Below, one piece after another: positions 9,765 to 18,899 of a stretch of DNA of 64,000 nucleotides (position 1 is the first letter of the stretch; the number at the start of each line of letters is the position of its first letter). A program made the position numbers and the translations under genes. The DNA is from Salinicola halophilus (lineage in GTDB: Bacteria; Pseudomonadota; Gammaproteobacteria; Pseudomonadales; Halomonadaceae). Where the stretch lies: positions 27,614-91,613 of the forward strand of contig NZ_PZJV01000008.1 of the NCBI RefSeq assembly GCF_003206155.1. The letters run 5' to 3'. The notes under the pieces are model-generated. The model was given only the letters and a program-made list of their open reading frames with translations. It ran no database searches and was not told the DNA's origin.

Positions 9765-10526
9765 ATGACGATCGCCAGCGACAGCGGCCAGGGCAGCCCG
9801 ACCCTGGTCCTGATGCACTTTTTCGGCAGTTCCCATCACGAGTGGCAGGAGGTGATCGAGGATCTCGAAACCGACATCCGCGTCGTGACCCTCGACATGC
9901 CGGGCTTCGGCGCCGCCAGTGACGTTGCCGGTTTCGACGGCGTGTCGATGACGCGCCACGTGATCGAGCATATCGAGGCCGCCGCTCTCACCGACGTGGT
10001 GCTGGTCGGCCACTCCTTTTCGGGGCGCATCGCCATGACCGTCGCCGCCGAGCAGCCGGAGTGGCTGCGTGCGCTGGTGCTGATCGCGCCCTCCCCGCCC
10101 GGCCCGCAGCCGGTCAGCGACGAGGAGCAGCGCTTCCAGTTGAACTTCGATTTCAGCGAAGCCCAGGCGCGGGAATTCATCGATGGCGCCTGCCAGGTCG
10201 CGCTCGACCCGGCGCGCTACCAGCAGGCGGTGGAGGATGCGATCACCGCCAACCCCACGGCGTGGCGCGCCTGGCCGAGCGAGACCTACGCCGAGGACTG
10301 GCGCGAGCGCGTCGGCCAATTGAGCCTGCCCGCTTGGGTGCTGGTGGGTGACGGTGACCCGTCGCTACCGCCGGCGGTGCAGCGGGAATCCGTCATGCCG
10401 CACCTGAGCAACGGCGCGCTGGAGATCTACCCCGGCTACGGCCATCTGCTGCCGATGGAGATGCCGGAGACGCTGGCGGAAAGGCTCAACGCCATCGCCG
10501 CCCAAACCGCGGCCGCGCGGGTCTGA
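9765..10526 (+). CDS. Alpha/beta-fold hydrolase
   Basis: Serine hydrolase of the alpha/beta fold, 253 aa, no signal peptide, so probably cytosolic. The oxyanion HFFGSSHHEW lies near residues 23-32, the nucleophile elbow is GHSFSG (about residues 84-89), the acid is probably in GDGDPSLPP, and the catalytic His is in YPGYGHLLPMEMP near the end. The ATG at 9765 has GGGAGG at 9751-9756. The substrate is unknown; the family includes esterases, C-C hydrolases and haloperoxidase-like proteins. It follows lrgB by 143 bp and may be a separate unit. Confidence 0.85.
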   Translation: MTIASDSGQGSPTLVLMHFFGSSHHEWQEVIEDLETDIRVVTLDMPGFGAASDVAGFDGVSMTRHVIEHIEAAALTDVVLVGHSFSGRIAMTVAAEQPEWLRALVLIAPSPPGPQPVSDEEQRFQLNFDFSEAQAREFIDGACQVALDPARYQQAVEDAITANPTAWRAWPSETYAEDWRERVGQLSLPAWVLVGDGDPSLPPAVQRESVMPHLSNGALEIYPGYGHLLPMEMPETLAERLNAIAAQTAAARV

Positions 10527-10567
10527 TCTCGCGTCGGACGCGATCCCACCGGCTCGCCGCGCCGACC

Positions 10568-11572
10568 CTAGCGCGCCGACTCATCTCCCGGCCCCAGCGC
10601 CGGTCCGATCACCGGGATGCGCCCGGTGATCGCCGCGCAAAGCCCCAACCATCCGGGAACCCGCTGCCAGCCAACGCCGGCGCTGGCGTTGTGTCGTAGC
10701 CAGGTGCCGCTGCCCGGCGACGCCGGCTCCTCGGGTCGGGCGCCCAGCGCGACCAGGGCAGCCCGGTTCGCTTCGGCCATTCCCTCCTCGAACGTCGTCG
10801 GCACCGCCAGCGAGGCGTTCACGGCGGCGAGCCGCGTCAATGCGCCCCGGGTACCGGGCCCCGACGTGCCGGCGCCGAGCTCGCTCGCCCCGACATGCAC
10901 GCCGAGTACGTCGGCGACGCGATCCGCCTCGTATAGCACGGCCAGACGCATCAGAACCCCCGTCGCCGCGCGAACGCCCGCGCCTTTCTCGCCGTCCAGC
11001 CGCTCGCGATCCCGCGGCGACAGTGTGACGGCGTCATTGGCGGCCTCTCGCGTCGCCGATTCGAACGCCAGCGCCCCGCCACCGGTGACGTTGGCGAGTC
11101 CGGCAAGCTGGGGGCCGGTGAGGATCAGCCGCGCATCCGCTTCCAGCGTCAGCGTATGGGAAGAGGTCGCGAGGGCGAAATGCAGCGGATCGAGCACCAG
11201 CAGCGCCGGCCCGCGTTCGAGCAGCGCATCGGCAACCAGTGCCGCCAGGACGACCGAAGGATCGGGACGGTCGAGCACGATCAGCGCCGGCGCCATCTCA
11301 AACTCGACCAGGTCGAGCAGCACCGCGGTGACGGCCTCCGCCTGCGCCGTGGGGCCATCTGCGTCTCCATCGACGGCGAGCACTAGCGCCCGCTGCGCGA
11401 GCGTCTCCCCGAAAGCGGCGTGATTCGTGGCGATGACCCGGCCCGAATTCCGATCCACCGCCGTCGAGAGGTCGAGCCGGGACGCGCTCAGCGTGCGCCC
11501 GGTGGCATGGCGAACGACGCCCCGCGCGGAGGGCGGCAGCGTGAACATCAAAGATTCGAGACGACGTGTCAC
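10568..11572 (-). CDS. Aconitase X-like protein: swivel domain fused to a shortened, cysteine-poor catalytic-domain remnant
   Basis: Residues 13-150 resemble the aconitase X swivel domain (DUF126): LSTAVDRNSGRVIA, HAAFGETLAQRALVLA and MAPALIVLDRPDPSVVLAALVA follow that family's pattern. Residues 183-334 resemble the first part of the aconitase X catalytic domain (DUF521): LSPRDRERLDGEKG, LYEADRVADVLGVHVGAS, VPTTFEEGM and LCAAITGRIP. That domain normally runs about 400 residues; here it stops after about 150. The Cys-rich segment of active enzymes is replaced by ARPEEPASPGSG, and the whole 334-aa protein has one cysteine (312), too few for the Fe-S cluster. The frame is intact with normal codon use. 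Start is GTG at 11572 with AAGGAAAG upstream, divergent from epd. Aconitase X enzymes dehydrate cis-3-hydroxyproline or make mevalonate intermediates; this one is probably not active that way. The family call is from memory of the motifs. Confidence 0.6.
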   Translation of the reverse strand: MTRRLESLMFTLPPSARGVVRHATGRTLSASRLDLSTAVDRNSGRVIATNHAAFGETLAQRALVLAVDGDADGPTAQAEAVTAVLLDLVEFEMAPALIVLDRPDPSVVLAALVADALLERGPALLVLDPLHFALATSSHTLTLEADARLILTGPQLAGLANVTGGGALAFESATREAANDAVTLSPRDRERLDGEKGAGVRAATGVLMRLAVLYEADRVADVLGVHVGASELGAGTSGPGTRGALTRLAAVNASLAVPTTFEEGMAEANRAALVALGARPEEPASPGSGTWLRHNASAGVGWQRVPGWLGLCAAITGRIPVIGPALGPGDESAR

Positions 11573-11709
11573 GATGGACTTTCCTTGAGTCGATGGTCGG
11601 CGGTTCCGCGTCCGTCACGGACGTCGCCACTCGGTCACGCCTGTCCTGCGGCGAACTCGACGATACGCTAGCATGCGACGTCTCCCAGAACCCGAACGGG
11701 GAATGCGAC

Positions 11710-12762
11710 ATGCCCTATCGCGTCGCCATCAACGGCTACGGCCGCATCGGCCAGAGCGTACTGCGAGCGCTGACCGAGCGACCGGAACTGCCCATCGAAG
11801 TCGTCGCCATCAACGAGCTCGCCGATCTCGATACCCTCGCCTACCTGACCCGCCACGACACCACCCACGGCCGTTTTCCCGGCCACGTCGAGACCCGGGA
11901 GGGAAAGCTCGAGATCGACGGCCGACCGATCTCGGTCTTCGCCGCCGCCACGCCCGAAGCGCTCGACTGGCAGGCAGCAGGCGTCGATCTGGTGCTCGAG
12001 TGCTCCGGCAGCTTCAAGGATCGCGCCACCGCCGAACGCCATCTGACGGCGGGCGCGCCGCGCCTGCTCTTCTCGCAGCCTGCCGAGCCGGACGTCGACG
12101 CCACCGTAGTCCACGGCGTCAATCACGACGTGCTTCGCCCCGAAATGCGCATCGTCTCGGCCGCCTCCTGCACCACCAACGCGCTGATCCCGATCCTCAC
12201 CGCGCTCGACGCGGCGTTCGGCGTCGAGCACGGCGTCACCACCACCATCCACTCGGCGATGAACGACCAGCCGGTGATCGACGCCTACCACCACAGCGAC
12301 CGGCGGCTGACCCGTTCGGCGCTGCAGTCGATCATCCCCGTGGATTCCGGCCTCGCCCGCGGCATCGGCCGGCTGATGCCGCATCTCGCCGAGCGCTTCG
12401 AGTGCCTGCACGTGCGGGTGCCGACGATCAACGTCTCCGCCATGGACATGGCGATCACCCTCGGCCGCGACGCGACCGTCGCCGAAGTCAACGACTGCCT
12501 GCGCCGAGCGAGCCTTGCGCGCTTCGCCGGGGTGCTCGGCTACACTGACGAGCCGATGGTCTCGGTCGACTTCAACCACGATTCGCGCTCGGGTATCGTT
12601 GATGCCACCCAGACCCGCGTGGCGGGCGGCCGCCTGCTCAAGGCGCTCTGCTGGTTCGACAACGAGTGGGGGTTCGCCAACCGCATGCTCGACGTCGCCC
12701 ACCACTGGCTCGACCTCTCGTCGCCCTCCGTCCCACTCCATCGCAAGGAAAGGATCTCATGA
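11710..12762 (+). CDS. epd: D-erythrose-4-phosphate dehydrogenase (Epd, GAPDH family)
   Basis: NAD-dependent oxidation of erythrose 4-phosphate to 4-phosphoerythronate, the first step of the DXP-dependent pyridoxal phosphate route (EC 1.2.1.72). Length is 350 aa. The Rossmann start is [17 protein letters not shown] and the catalytic Cys is in [12 protein letters not shown] (about residue 158). [16 protein letters not shown] and [18 protein letters not shown] resemble E. coli Epd more than GapA, and the C-terminus has [15 protein letters not shown] longer frame is open from 11566, but the ATG at 11710 begins the NAD fold correctly. It overlaps pgk by four bases. A GapA function cannot be fully ruled out. 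Transketolase upstream supplies erythrose 4-phosphate. Confidence 0.9.
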   Translation: MPYRVAINGYGRIGQSVLRALTERPELPIEVVAINELADLDTLAYLTRHDTTHGRFPGHVETREGKLEIDGRPISVFAAATPEALDWQAAGVDLVLECSGSFKDRATAERHLTAGAPRLLFSQPAEPDVDATVVHGVNHDVLRPEMRIVSAASCTTNALIPILTALDAAFGVEHGVTTTIHSAMNDQPVIDAYHHSDRRLTRSALQSIIPVDSGLARGIGRLMPHLAERFECLHVRVPTINVSAMDMAITLGRDATVAEVNDCLRRASLARFAGVLGYTDEPMVSVDFNHDSRSGIVDATQTRVAGGRLLKALCWFDNEWGFANRMLDVAHHWLDLSSPSVPLHRKERIS

Positions 12763-13922
12763 CCGTAAGCAAGATGACCGAGCTGGATCTCTCGGGAAAG
12801 CGCGTGCTGATTCGCGAGGATCTCAACGTCCCCGTCAAGGATGGCAAGGTCACCAGCGACGCGCGCATCCGCGCCAGCCTGCCGACCATTCGCGCCGCGC
12901 TCGACGCCGGCGCCCGCGTGCTGCTGATGAGCCACCTGGGCCGCCCCACCGAGGGCGAGCCGGCGGACGAATTCACCCTCGCCCCGGTCGCGGAACACCT
13001 GGCGACGCTGCTCGGCCAGCCCGTACGTCTGGAGAAGGACTACCTCGACGGCAACGTCGACGTGAGTGATGGCGAAGTCGTGCTGCTGGAGAACGTGCGC
13101 TACAACAGCGGCGAGAAGAAGGACGACGAGGCGCTCGCCAAGACCTACGCCAAGCTCTGCGACGTCTTCGTGATGGATGCTTTCGGCACCGCCCACCGCG
13201 CCCAGGCCTCGACCCACGGCGTCGCCCGTTTCGCCGACAAGGCCTGCGCCGGCCCGCTGCTTGCCGGCGAACTCGACGCGCTGGAGAAGGCGCTCAGCGC
13301 CCCGGCGCGGCCGATGGCGGCCATCGTCGGCGGCTCCAAGGTCTCGACCAAGCTCGACGTGCTCGAGGCGCTCTCGCAGAAGTGCGATCAGCTGATCGTC
13401 GGCGGCGGCATTGCCAACACCTTCATCGCCGCTGCCGGCCACAACGTCGGCAAGTCACTCTTTGAGGCCGATCTGGTCGACAAGGCCAAGGAGCTGATGG
13501 GGCGCGTCGAGATTCCGCTACCCACCGACGTGGTCGTCGCCACCGAGTTCTCGGAGTCCGCCGAAGCGACGGTCAAGCCGGTCGATCAGGTCAACGACGA
13601 CGAGATGATCCTGGATATCGGCCCGGAGACCGCGCAGCACCTCGCCGGCCTGCTCAAGAACGCCGGCACCATTCTCTGGAACGGCCCCGTGGGCGTGTTC
13701 GAGATCGATCAGTTCGGCAAGGGCACCGAGACGATCTCGAAAGCGATCGCCGACAGCACCGCGTTTTCCATCGCCGGCGGCGGCGACACCCTGGCGGCAA
13801 TCGACAAGTACGGCATCGAGGAAAAGGTCTCCTACATCTCCACCGGCGGCGGCGCCTTCCTCGAGTACGTAGAGGGCAAGACCCTGCCCGCCGTGGCGGC
13901 GCTGGAAGCGGCGTCCAACTGA
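12759..13922 (+). CDS. pgk: Phosphoglycerate kinase
   Basis: Transfers phosphate from 1,3-bisphosphoglycerate to ADP in glycolysis (EC 2.7.2.3); cytosolic monomer. Length 387 aa equals the E. coli enzyme. Signature [17 protein letters not shown] (residues 15-31), substrate-binding [33 protein letters not shown] and the glycine-rich [11 protein letters not shown] and [14 protein letters not shown] are all present. The ATG overlaps the epd stop (ATGA), and AAGGAAAGG precedes it, so the two genes are translationally coupled. A terminator lies 82 bp downstream. Confidence 0.97.
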   Translation: MTVSKMTELDLSGKRVLIREDLNVPVKDGKVTSDARIRASLPTIRAALDAGARVLLMSHLGRPTEGEPADEFTLAPVAEHLATLLGQPVRLEKDYLDGNVDVSDGEVVLLENVRYNSGEKKDDEALAKTYAKLCDVFVMDAFGTAHRAQASTHGVARFADKACAGPLLAGELDALEKALSAPARPMAAIVGGSKVSTKLDVLEALSQKCDQLIVGGGIANTFIAAAGHNVGKSLFEADLVDKAKELMGRVEIPLPTDVVVATEFSESAEATVKPVDQVNDDEMILDIGPETAQHLAGLLKNAGTILWNGPVGVFEIDQFGKGTETISKAIADSTAFSIAGGGDTLAAIDKYGIEEKVSYISTGGGAFLEYVEGKTLPAVAALEAASN

Positions 13923-14004
13923 GATCGGCGGGTTCGCGGTCTGGATGAATCGGTGGGCAGCGGCCCGCCGATTCATCCGCCCGGCCCTAACCGATAGACA
14001 CAAA

Positions 14005-14028
14005 AAAACCGGCTCAAGAGCCGGTTTT
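14005..14028. terminator. Bidirectional terminator between pgk and tRNA-Ser
   Basis: Ten-bp stem AAAACCGGCT / AGCCGGTTTT with a CAAG loop, A-run on one side and T-run on the other. It serves epd-pgk on the plus strand and the tRNA transcript on the minus strand. Confidence 0.85.
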
Positions 14029-14035
14029 CTCGATT

Positions 14036-14126
<91 letters not shown>

Positions 14127-14310
14127 ATAACGCGAATCGCGTGCGCTTTTCCGCCAGCGGTGCTCACCACCGCAAAGCGAATCCGACGTCCGCATCGCGC
14201 GGCGTACTATACAGAAAACGCCCCGGGCTTGTGAAGGCGTGATGCCACCGACGCCTCGCTATCAGGTGAGAACGCAGTGCGTTTCGATCGATTCGAGGTG
14301 TGACCGGAAT

Positions 14311-14727
14311 TCACGACCGCGACGATTTCTCCTCGATCCCGCAGGCGCCGGCGTCACACGGGGCGCAGCGCTCTCGTCCGGTCAGCCAGCCGGAGAGGCG
14401 ATAGCGGCGCGGGGCGAACCAGCGATAGACGCGATCCGCCACCGGTTTGATCAGCGGCCAGCGTAGCGGTGCGGTGAGCCAGCCGCGCCCCACCAGCGAC
14501 CAGGCCCGGTGGGTGACGTCGAGCCCGTGGAGCCGTTCGCCGCGATAGTCGCCGAGCAGGATCGCGCTCGCCTGGGCGCGATCGACGTCGGGCCAGCGCT
14601 CGCTGAAGTCCTCGGCGTGAATGTCCTCGAAGCGGATGCGTCGATGACGATCCAGACGCTTCAGGTGCTGGATCTCGTGAACGCAGAGCGGGCAGGCCCC
14701 GTCGTAGAACAGCGTTAGCTCGGCCAT
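14311..14727 (-). CDS. DCC family thiol-disulfide oxidoreductase-like protein (DUF393)
   Basis: Small 138-aa protein of the DCC family. The defining N-terminal motif is LFYDGACPLCVHEIQHL, with a CxxC in the DGxCPxC form (Cys11 and Cys14), and RFEDIHAED follows. A second Cys-rich group RERCAPCDAGAC sits near the C-terminus and is not standard for the family; it could bind metal or form a second redox pair. Exact cellular role of the family is unknown. It stands alone behind the tRNA gene. Confidence 0.85.
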   Translation of the reverse strand: MAELTLFYDGACPLCVHEIQHLKRLDRHRRIRFEDIHAEDFSERWPDVDRAQASAILLGDYRGERLHGLDVTHRAWSLVGRGWLTAPLRWPLIKPVADRVYRWFAPRRYRLSGWLTGRERCAPCDAGACGIEEKSSRS

Positions 14728-15031
14728 GACCCCTCTTCCTCCTCGTTGGCGTAGTCAGGCTGGGTCTGAAAACTCTTTGGGCGTCGCCTGCAGAGTCACT
14801 AGAGCGTAGCGCAACGGCGTGCCCGACACTCGCCACGTGTCACACGATCCGCGTCTCACGCCCGGCGTCAGGCGAGGATCGATGCCTTCCACCAAAGTCG
14901 CGATCGTTCGCCAAACGCGAAACCGCGCTTGAGGGAACGTCAATAGCCACCGCGAAGCGGCGATCGCTATAGTCGCCGGTCGATACCGCGCGCCTCGCGC
15001 CTTCTACCGCCCGCCTCTGTCAGGAGAGAGG

Positions 15032-15271
15032 ATGAAAAGACGCATCCGTGAACCGGTCAAAAGTCCCGTCGTCTGGATCGGGTTCATCCTTCTCTTCGCG
15101 CTGGTGACGCCCTGGTACTTTCCCAGCGGCGATTTTCGACCGCTGCTCTGGGGCGTGCCCTACTGGGCGGTGATCGTGCTCGGGGCGTCGCTTGCGCTGT
15201 CGCTGTTCATCACCTGGGTCGTCGCCACGCAGTGGCAGACCGGCGCCGATGACGACGAGGGCGAATCATGA
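15032..15271 (+). CDS. Small two-helix membrane protein (DUF3311-like) ahead of a sodium symporter
   Basis: 79 aa with two transmembrane segments (about residues 12-30 and 41-66), motif TPWYFP between them and an acidic DDDEGES tail. Short proteins of this type often precede sodium:solute symporter genes and are thought to be accessory subunits. A strong AGGAGAGAGG precedes the ATG. The stop overlaps the next start by four bases, which supports a joint role. Confidence 0.8.
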   Translation: MKRRIREPVKSPVVWIGFILLFALVTPWYFPSGDFRPLLWGVPYWAVIVLGASLALSLFITWVVATQWQTGADDDEGES

Positions 15272-16767
15272 ACGTGGAACTCGCTTTCGGCGGCGGGTCG
15301 GGCATCCTGGTACTGCTGCTCTACGGCGGACTGATGCTGGCGGTGGGGCTGTTCGCTTATCTTCGCAACCGTGGGGTGCGCGAAAGTCTGGACGAGTACT
15401 ATCTCGGCGGACGCGGGCTCGGCGTCATGGTGCTGTTTTTCACCTTCTTCGCCACCCAGTACAGCGGCAACACGGTGGTGGGCTATCCGCCGACCGCTTA
15501 TCGGCTGGGCTATCAGTACCTGGTGTCGGTGCCGTTTTTCATCATGATCATCATGGTCTATCTGCTGTTCGCCCCGCGCCTCTATGCGCTGGGCCGACGC
15601 TTCAGCCTGCTGACGCCGGTCGACTGGATCGATCTGCGTTTTCGCTCGAAGAAGGTGACCATTCTCGCCGGCATCCTGATGCTCTACGGTCTCGGCAACT
15701 ATCTGCTCGAGCAGTTCGTCGCCATCGGCCAGGGGGTCTCGGGGCTCACCGGCGGCACGATTCCGTATCAGGTCGGCGTGGTCTTCTTCATCGTGATCAT
15801 GGTCGCCTACAGCTGGCTCGGTGGCATGCGCTCGGTCGCCTACACCGATACCATTCAGGGAATCGCGCTGCTCTTCGGGGTGTTCACGCTGCTGCTCGGA
15901 TCACTCTACTACTTCGGCGATCTCTCCCACGCCGCTGAGATCATGGCCGAGACCGCACCGGAGAAACTTGGCGCCCCGGACAGCGGCGGGGTGACCACCT
16001 GGTTCTGCCTGCTGGTGCTGGTGGGGATCGGCGCGGCGATCTACCCCCACGCCTTTCAGCGCATCTTCTCGGCACGCAGCGAACGCACGCTCAAGCGCTC
16101 CTTCGTGCGCATGGCCTACATGCCGTTTCTGACCGCCGGCGTGGTGTTCATGGTGGGCATCATCGGTATCGGCGCGTTTCCGGCGCTCTCTACCGGTGAG
16201 TCGGAGCAGCTGGTGGGCATGCTCGCCAATGCGCTGGCCAACCAGAACGCCTTCTTCTACTGGGCGATGGTGCTGCTCTTCGGCGGCGTGATCGCGGCGA
16301 TCGTCTCCACCGCGGACTCGGTGCTGCTGACGTTCTCCTCGATCGTCTCCCACGACCTCTACGGCCGCTACGTTGCCCCCGAGGCGAGCGAGTATCGCAA
16401 GATTCTGGTAGGCAAGCTGGTCGGCGTGGTCGCGGTGATCATTCTGGTGCTGATCGCCTGGTATCCGCCGGGCACGATCTATCAGATCTTCGTGCTCAAG
16501 TTCGAAGTGCTGATCCAGACCGCCCCCGCGCTGATCCTGGGACTCTACTGGCGCCGGCTCAATACCCAGGCGGTCTTCGTGGGGATGCTTGCCGGCACGA
16601 TCGTGGCGGCGCTGTTCACCTTCACTGGCTTTCGCCCGCTGGGCGTCTTCAGCGGTCTGTGGGGCCTCTTGCTCAACCTGATCCTCTGCGTCGGCGGTAC
16701 CCTCTGGCAGAGCGCCGCCGTCAGCGAGCAGCAAAAGGCGGACGAGATCCTCGCCTGGCAGCGCTAG
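15268..16767 (+). CDS. Sodium:solute symporter family protein
   Basis: Sodium-coupled importer of the SSS family, 499 aa with about 13 hydrophobic segments. Family features are DEYYLGGRGLGVMVLFFTFFAT, the region FATQYSGNTVVGYPP, VDWIDLRFRSKKV, YSWLGGMRSVAYTDTIQG and AIVSTADSVLLTFSSIVSHDLY. The ATG is inside the stop of the upstream small protein. The subgroup resembles pantothenate/proline-like or organic-acid symporters, but the substrate cannot be read from the sequence. Confidence 0.9.
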   Translation: MNVELAFGGGSGILVLLLYGGLMLAVGLFAYLRNRGVRESLDEYYLGGRGLGVMVLFFTFFATQYSGNTVVGYPPTAYRLGYQYLVSVPFFIMIIMVYLLFAPRLYALGRRFSLLTPVDWIDLRFRSKKVTILAGILMLYGLGNYLLEQFVAIGQGVSGLTGGTIPYQVGVVFFIVIMVAYSWLGGMRSVAYTDTIQGIALLFGVFTLLLGSLYYFGDLSHAAEIMAETAPEKLGAPDSGGVTTWFCLLVLVGIGAAIYPHAFQRIFSARSERTLKRSFVRMAYMPFLTAGVVFMVGIIGIGAFPALSTGESEQLVGMLANALANQNAFFYWAMVLLFGGVIAAIVSTADSVLLTFSSIVSHDLYGRYVAPEASEYRKILVGKLVGVVAVIILVLIAWYPPGTIYQIFVLKFEVLIQTAPALILGLYWRRLNTQAVFVGMLAGTIVAALFTFTGFRPLGVFSGLWGLLLNLILCVGGTLWQSAAVSEQQKADEILAWQR

Positions 16768-16966
16768 ACGCCAAGCGAGGTCTCCCTTTCCGCCGTTGAC
16801 GATGGCGCGTCGGGCAGACTTCAGGGCGGCAGCGCACGAGGGTGGAGAGACTTGCCGCCGGGCGCCGGCGACGTCATGCTATTGGGCGAAAGTCTAATCT
16901 CGATGCCGCGATCCTCGGAGCGCGGCGTCGGTTCATGCCTCTCGCCAGCCACTGCGTAACGTCCCC

Positions 16967-17908
16967 TTGAGCACCATCCTCGGCGCCATCGTCCCCATCT
17001 TTCTCGTCATCGGCATCGGCTATCTGGCGGTGCTCAAGCGCGTGGTCGACAAATCCCACATCCAGGGGATGGGTCGCTACGTGATCAACATCGCCCTGCC
17101 GGCGCTGGTGATCCAGGCGCTGCTCGCGCGCCCGCTCGACGAGGTCTTCAACGTTCCCTACCTGCTGGTCTACGGCTTGGGCTCGGGCATCGCATTTGCC
17201 GCGATGTTCGTCTGGCTGAGCCTGCGCTCGGAGCGTTCGTTGGTGCAGCGAGCGATGTTCTCGCTCGGCGTGTCGGCCTCCAACAGCGGCTTCATCGGCT
17301 ACCCTGTGGCGGTGCTAGTGATCGGCCCCACGGCGGGCATCGCCATGGCGCTCAACATGCTGATCGAGAACCTGCTGGTGATCCCGACGGCGCTGGTGCT
17401 GGCCGAGCTGAGTCAGGGGGCGAAGGGCGGCATCTGGCAGACGGTGAAACCGGTTGCCACGCGCATTCTGCGCCATCCGCTGATCCTCGCCATCGTGGTG
17501 GGAACCCTGCTCGCCGCCCTCGACCTCCACCCGCCCGGCCCGCTGGAGAAGGTGCTGGACATGCTCGCCGCCTCCTCCTCGCCGGTGGCGCTTTTCGTCA
17601 TCGGCGGCACCCTCTGCGGGTTACGCGTGCGCGGCATGGCGCTGGCGGTATCGCAGATCGCGCTGACCAAGCTGATCCTGCACCCGCTCTGCGTGATCGG
17701 CATGGTCCTGCTGGTGCCGCAGATCGACCCGGTGTTCGCCACGGCCGCCGTCCTCTTCGCCTGTGCCCCGATGCTTTCGATGTACCCGCTGCTGGGCCAG
17801 CGCTACGGTTTCGCCGAACTGGGGACCGCCGCCATGGTCATGGCGACGCTGCTCTCGGCGCTGACGCTTGCCGCCGGCATCTGGCTCTCCCACGCCTGGC
17901 TGCTCTGA
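16967..17908 (+). CDS. AEC (auxin efflux carrier) family transporter
   Basis: 313-aa membrane protein with about ten hydrophobic segments in two halves. It starts TILGAIVPIFLVIGIGYLAV and has the N-terminal INIALPALVIQALL and the mid segment SASNSGFIGYPVAVLVIG characteristic of bacterial AEC permeases. The only start codon that keeps the first helix is a TTG at 16967, and its ribosome site is weak. Members export or take up dicarboxylates such as malate or malonate. It is convergent with the dehydratase gene that follows. Confidence 0.85.
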   Translation: MSTILGAIVPIFLVIGIGYLAVLKRVVDKSHIQGMGRYVINIALPALVIQALLARPLDEVFNVPYLLVYGLGSGIAFAAMFVWLSLRSERSLVQRAMFSLGVSASNSGFIGYPVAVLVIGPTAGIAMALNMLIENLLVIPTALVLAELSQGAKGGIWQTVKPVATRILRHPLILAIVVGTLLAALDLHPPGPLEKVLDMLAASSSPVALFVIGGTLCGLRVRGMALAVSQIALTKLILHPLCVIGMVLLVPQIDPVFATAAVLFACAPMLSMYPLLGQRYGFAELGTAAMVMATLLSALTLAAGIWLSHAWLL

Positions 17909-17934
17909 ATCGCTGGGGTCGCCGAGCGCGCCCC

Positions 17935-18744
17935 TCAATCCCGTTCATCGAGCACGACGTCGAGCTTCTCCTTGCCTTCGAGCGCGGACATGCCGGTCGG
18001 CATCACGCTGAGGATGTCGCTGAAGATCTCCAGCGAGATCGGTCCGGCGTAGCCGGTTCGCCCTAGCGCGCGCAGAAAGGCCGACACGTCGAGCGCGCCG
18101 TCGCCCGGGAAAGCCCGCCGATGCCTGCTGAGCGTCTGCAGATCCTCACCTTGCGGGGTCGGCGCGTCGGCGAGCTGCACCAGCCCGATCTTGTGAGCGG
18201 GGATTCCCGCGAGGGTCTCGAGCTCGAGGCCCTTCGCCAGCACGTGAAAACTATCCAGCACCAGCGTGAGCGCGGGGTGATCGACGCGCTCGACGACCTC
18301 CCAGGCGGTGCGATAGTCGTCGATGTAGCGTCCCCAGGCGAGCGCCTCGTAGGCGACGCTCATCTGCCGCGTCGCCGCGAGTTCGGCGAGATCGTGCAGC
18401 GTGTCCGCCGCTGCTGCGGGGGAAGGATCGGCGGCTTCCAGCGTGGTACTGCAGGCGAGCAGCCGGCTGCCGCCGAGCTCGGCAAGCGTATCGAAGTGGC
18501 GCTCGGCTTGGCCCAGCATGCGCCGATGAGCGTCACGCCGCAGCGCCTCGGCGTCGCGAAAGGGCTGCAGGGCAACGACCTCGAGCCCGAGATCGCGACA
18601 GTGCTCGCCGATGCGCCTGGCTGAGTGGCTGTCCGCCAGCAGATCGTCCAGGAATATCTCGACGCCGGTGAAACCCGCCCGCGTGATCGCCTCCAGCTTG
18701 GGCATCAGTTCGCCGCTCAGACACAGGGTTGCCATGGCGCGCAT
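17935..18744 (-). CDS. TIM-barrel sugar phosphate isomerase/epimerase family, probable 3-dehydroshikimate dehydratase
   Basis: 269-aa xylose isomerase-like TIM barrel. GLEVVALQPFRDAEA, YEALAWGRYIDDYRTAWEVV, LVLDSFHVLAKG, HKIGLVQLADAP and ISLEIFSD match the N-terminal dehydratase domain of QuiC-type enzymes, which turn 3-dehydroshikimate into protocatechuate (EC 4.2.1.118). The metal ligands would be the Glu in YEALAWG, Asp in LDSFH, His in RHRRAFPG or HKIG, and Glu in LEIFSD. Pseudomonas enzymes carry an extra HPPD-like domain; this one is the short form. It is divergent from an anion symporter, which fits use of an aromatic or shikimate-type acid, but no other catabolic gene is near. Confidence 0.75.
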   Translation of the reverse strand: MRAMATLCLSGELMPKLEAITRAGFTGVEIFLDDLLADSHSARRIGEHCRDLGLEVVALQPFRDAEALRRDAHRRMLGQAERHFDTLAELGGSRLLACSTTLEAADPSPAAAADTLHDLAELAATRQMSVAYEALAWGRYIDDYRTAWEVVERVDHPALTLVLDSFHVLAKGLELETLAGIPAHKIGLVQLADAPTPQGEDLQTLSRHRRAFPGDGALDVSAFLRALGRTGYAGPISLEIFSDILSVMPTGMSALEGKEKLDVVLDERD

Positions 18745-18899
18745 CGATCTTCTCCTCTTCGAATGGCGATACGCCCTGAAGCATAGATGCTGTGGTCGCC
18801 GGCGGTATCCGGATGCCGCACACCGATCCTTGAACGCCCCCTGCTATACTCGGCGGCCTCGCGATAGCCGTCGTTCACCGTTCGAGACGAGGGGTTTCA

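Noticed and set aside
14755..14943. 62-codon minus-strand frame beside the DCC gene
   Set aside because: Short, no ribosome site, no conserved motifs; treated as intergenic.
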